Origin: Serilophus lunatus
Taxonomy: Eukaryota; Chordata; Aves; Passeriformes; Eurylaimidae
DNA length: 64,000 bases
Assembly (NCBI GenBank): GCA_013399895.1
Contig: VXBA01000888.1
Location: 751 to 64,750, forward strand
Reading direction: 5' to 3'
In this document: piece after piece, positions 61,064 to 64,000 of the stretch
Position numbering within the stretch: the stretch's first letter is position 1
Layout of the letters: every line of letters starts with the position of its first letter
Made by a program: the position numbers and the translations under genes
The notes under the pieces: generated by a model
Seen by the model: the letters and a program-made list of their open reading frames with translations, nothing else
Database searches by the model: none
Told to the model about the DNA's origin: nothing

Positions 61064-63239
61064 CTATTGTAGAAGATCAAGACAGACATCCTCAAAGTCA
61101 AATTCAGGGAGTTACCTAATGATAGGTCTATTCAGGCTGCTGAGGGACTTTGTCAGGGCTACTTTATTCAGGGTCAAGTGGTCAATGTAGACATGCACTG
61201 CATTCTGGATCCACAGCAAGAAGAAAGGAGGTCCTGAAGCACTTATGAAGCCAGGCACAAATGCCATAATGGTTGCCTAGGCATTGTCCACTCATCCACT
61301 GCTGGCTTCCTCAGATGCATTATCATCTCTCTGTGAAGAGAGATGTTCTCTTGCTGAGGTTCCCTTGGTTTTGCCAGTGGTGTTAGTCATGATGGAAATG
61401 TAGATGATGGAAATCAGTTCCTCTAGTTTGCAGGTTTTCTCACTATTTATTTTTAAGGAAAACACCTCCTCAGTAATTGAACTCAGCTTTTCTTGCTACT
61501 TGTACCATTTGGGCAGACCAGCAGAATTTTACCACTTCTTAACTCATTAGAGCTCATTTGCAGCTTTTATTCTTTCCCCTCCCTCTCACGACTAAGGAAC
61601 ACTGTAGTTGTTTCTTGAGGTCAAAGTCTTTCATAAGAAGATTATGTTAAAAATTTGTAATATTTTATTCTGGCAACACTTGACTTTTTTGTGTACAATA
61701 AATCTGGAATTCAGCAGTAGAACACAAAGATTATTACTGAGTTCTGGTTTGTTGGAAAAGATATCCTTCAGGATGCTTAATTAGTAAATCCCTGGATAAA
61801 CTGCTGAGTCTCGAGGTATAACATCATGCCAGTTCAGTATATTTTCAGTTTGTACAAAGCTTTATGTGGGAATGTATAGAGGAAAATATTTATACCATGG
61901 AATTAGGCAAACTTAACTCTGGTCAATATTCATCTGCAGCTTGTCATGACAAATGACACCTGCAGTCACGGAAGTTGAAGAGTATCTGGCACATACACTG
62001 GAGAGTGATTGAACTGAATGGGTAGTTCCTTGTTATGTTTTTCTCTGTCATCTCTCCTCACTGAATAGCAAAACCCAAAAGCTTGTTGTGGTCCTTAATA
62101 AGACGCAGAACATTTTGCTTCAAAATTGAATAGTATGATTTCTCATTTCCCTGCCAATTTAAGTGTTTGTTACTACTACACAATTTTTCATCTGCATTTA
62201 GATTTAAAGGTACGGTCACTTAGCTGTCCATTAAAATCTTAATTTGCTGCCATCTTATTATATATAATCTCTTCCATTTATGTCATCTTCATAACTAATA
62301 GCGTATATTTGAATCCCTCAGGAAATTTAGGGTGAGTGCCAGAGTAGACAGTTAAACATTGTTCTCAAAATAAACTGCAGCTCTTTCATAAAACCTAAGG
62401 AATAATTTGCTCCTTGTGGATAAATAATAAAGAAAGATCAGAAAAGTCAACTTCTGGGCATTTTCTGTTTGTGACTTGAGCAGTTGCACCACACCAGCTT
62501 GATAAAGTCATGGTTTAATAAAATCATACCAGCCGCAGTAAAGTATTTGAGAGAGACACAAAATAGCAAATTGAACAGTAAATGGAAACATACTCTAAAT
62601 TCAAACTTCTCAATTGATTTCTTTCAAAGCGTCACAAGTGTGCAACAAGTTCATGTCTCTTCTACATTCACATAAAACCTCAAGCTTAGTCAAGGGTTTC
62701 ATTCCAATTCAGTAGAGGTATTTTTACCAGCTTGTTAGAAATTTTATAGACAATCCATAGAGAAATATTAATGATGTCATAATTTCCTTTCTTATTTCCC
62801 TAAATATAACTGCAAAATCTCCATATGTATTGAAATTTGGGAGGAAAAAAAGTGATTTCTATTTTGCTTCTTGATGGATAACCTTCATGATGGTAAATAT
62901 GATTTGTTTCTATTTTAAGATGTCTTCAATTACTAAAGCTACCTCCTCCTCAGCCTTCCTAAGGTCAGCGATTTAAGAGCCTTCATTTTATAACTATCAT
63001 TTGTCAAACAGATAATTTCTAAACAGACAAACAGTTGGTAATAGCTTATTCCTAGATGCACATGCAAACCACTGCTTAAACCTCTCTGTTGTTTGTGTTG
63101 TCCACCTCCAGGACCCTCTTTGTCTTCTTGTATTCTAAGGTGTGTTACTTACAGAACATCACCGAGAGCTTCTGTTTGATACCAGGGGTCGGTTATGCAG
63201 GACACTGTAAACATGTGGGAAGGTGATGTCCCTGCTTCA
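61064..63239. other. Unique AT-rich DNA, nothing recognised
   Basis: About 2.2 kb with no repeat family, exon or RNA gene recognised. Confidence 0.5.
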
Positions 63240-63435
63240 AAGTCAAAGAATTGTTTAGGTTGGAAAAGACCTCTATCATCCAGTCATTAATTCAGCATTG
63301 CCAAGTTCATCACTAAACCATGTCTCCAAGTGCCATCGGCATGTCTTTCAAATATCTTCACAGATGGTGGTTCCACCACTTCCCTGAGCAGCCTGTTCCA
63401 GTGCCTGATTACCCTTTCAGTGAAGAAAAGGTCCA
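63240..63435 (-). repeat. CR1 LINE 3' end, antisense
   Basis: The plus strand reads the familiar antisense CR1 end: AGAATTGTTTAGGTTGGAAAAGACCTCTATCATC, GCCAAGTTCATCACTAAACCATGTCTCCAAGTGCC, CATGTCTTTCAAATATCTTCACAGATGGTGGTTCCACCACTTCCCTGAGCAGCCTGTTCCAGTGCC, and TTTCAGTGAAGAAAAGG. Conservation is good. The tail unit at the left edge is a single partial ATTCT-type word. Confidence 0.92.
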
Positions 63436-64000
63436 CCCTGTGGTCCACTCTGTCCAGGCAAGGCAGAGAACGGTAGGAATAGTCCGTTCCAACACTCTTT
63501 GAGCAGGCTCGTCTCCACCCATACCTCCTCCCTTCCTGACATACGCATCTTGTACCCCTGCCATCCTATGGAAGCAAGCTTGGAGACAGCAGCATCTCTA
63601 CCCAAAGGAAGTAGATAAGGTTCCTTCTAGCTGTTTGTCTGAAGCTCTCCCGAGGCTCAGAAGAAAGACAAGATGGAGAAAGATTTGTAATGTTGAATTA
63701 CCATCAGCTTTGCACAAGGTGCTGGCTGTATGCACAAAACTGACAAAATGCACAGCACTATTTCTGATGGGTCCCTGCACATGTGGAGGTGACAGAAGCA
63801 AATCAGAAATCTGATGCTCTTTTCCTTAACCCCTTCTGCTCCCCAATCCCCACACAACTCTAGAAAATTCCCAGTTGCTCTCCAGTAACCACCCAGTTTG
63901 TGAGCAGGTCACTGTGGGGTCAACAGTAATGTCAGACAGGAGACAAAGGAAGGCAACGAACTCACCTCGGCATGAGATGAACTCTGCTCACTTTCTAACA
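63436..64000. other. Unique DNA to the window end
   Basis: No recognisable element. The CR1 similarity fades after about 63435. Confidence 0.4.

Overview
This window looks like vertebrate nuclear DNA from a bird. It is about 64 kb of mostly AT-rich, non-coding sequence broken up by interspersed repeats. The avian call rests on CR1 LINE fragments with the typical 3' ends (an ATTCTGTG-type tail in two of them) and on several families of long, GC-rich ERV LTRs whose wording matches LTRs I know from bird genomes. I recognise no complete gene. The window is best read as intergenic DNA or the inside of a large intron. There is nothing prokaryotic: no operons, CRISPR arrays, tRNAs or rRNAs.

Layout. 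1-765: a CR1 3' end split by a complete 508-bp non-autonomous hAT-type DNA transposon with 14-bp terminal inverted repeats and an 8-bp target duplication. 4.9-5.3 kb: a second CR1 3' end. 6.3-8.7 kb: a longer CR1 copy (reverse-transcriptase region to 3' end) split by a 1.1-kb LTR (family A). 10.8-11.4 kb: a complete 562-bp solo LTR (family B, minus strand, 6-bp duplication). 12.96-13.96 kb: a GC-rich solo LTR (family C, plus). 14-23 kb: old CR1 remnants and GT-rich low-complexity DNA. 23.4-24.2 kb: an unexplained GC-richer block. 24.8-27.0 kb: a 2.2-kb, strongly purine-biased, degenerate tandem-repeat field, the most unusual structure here. It is followed at 27.3 kb by the best exon-like stretch in the window. 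39.5-42.3 kb: a second family A LTR, a probable small LTR and a family D LTR. 46.07 kb: a second exon-like ORF. 47.1-49.9 kb: an older LTR-like repeat (R1) into which a 1,480-bp family C LTR inserted. 51.7-52.6 kb: two minus-strand CR1 pieces. 55.8-56.2 kb: another R1 copy. 59.4-61.06 kb: a third family C LTR containing a 287-bp assembly gap flanked by near-identical direct repeats. 63.2 kb: a last CR1 3' end.

The elements give a relative history through nesting: hAT into CR1, LTR A into CR1, LTR C into R1. No retroviral internal region was recognised next to any LTR, so they read as solo LTRs. All boundaries and family calls were made by eye. Superfamily names follow sequence features and remembered consensus wording, not a database search.
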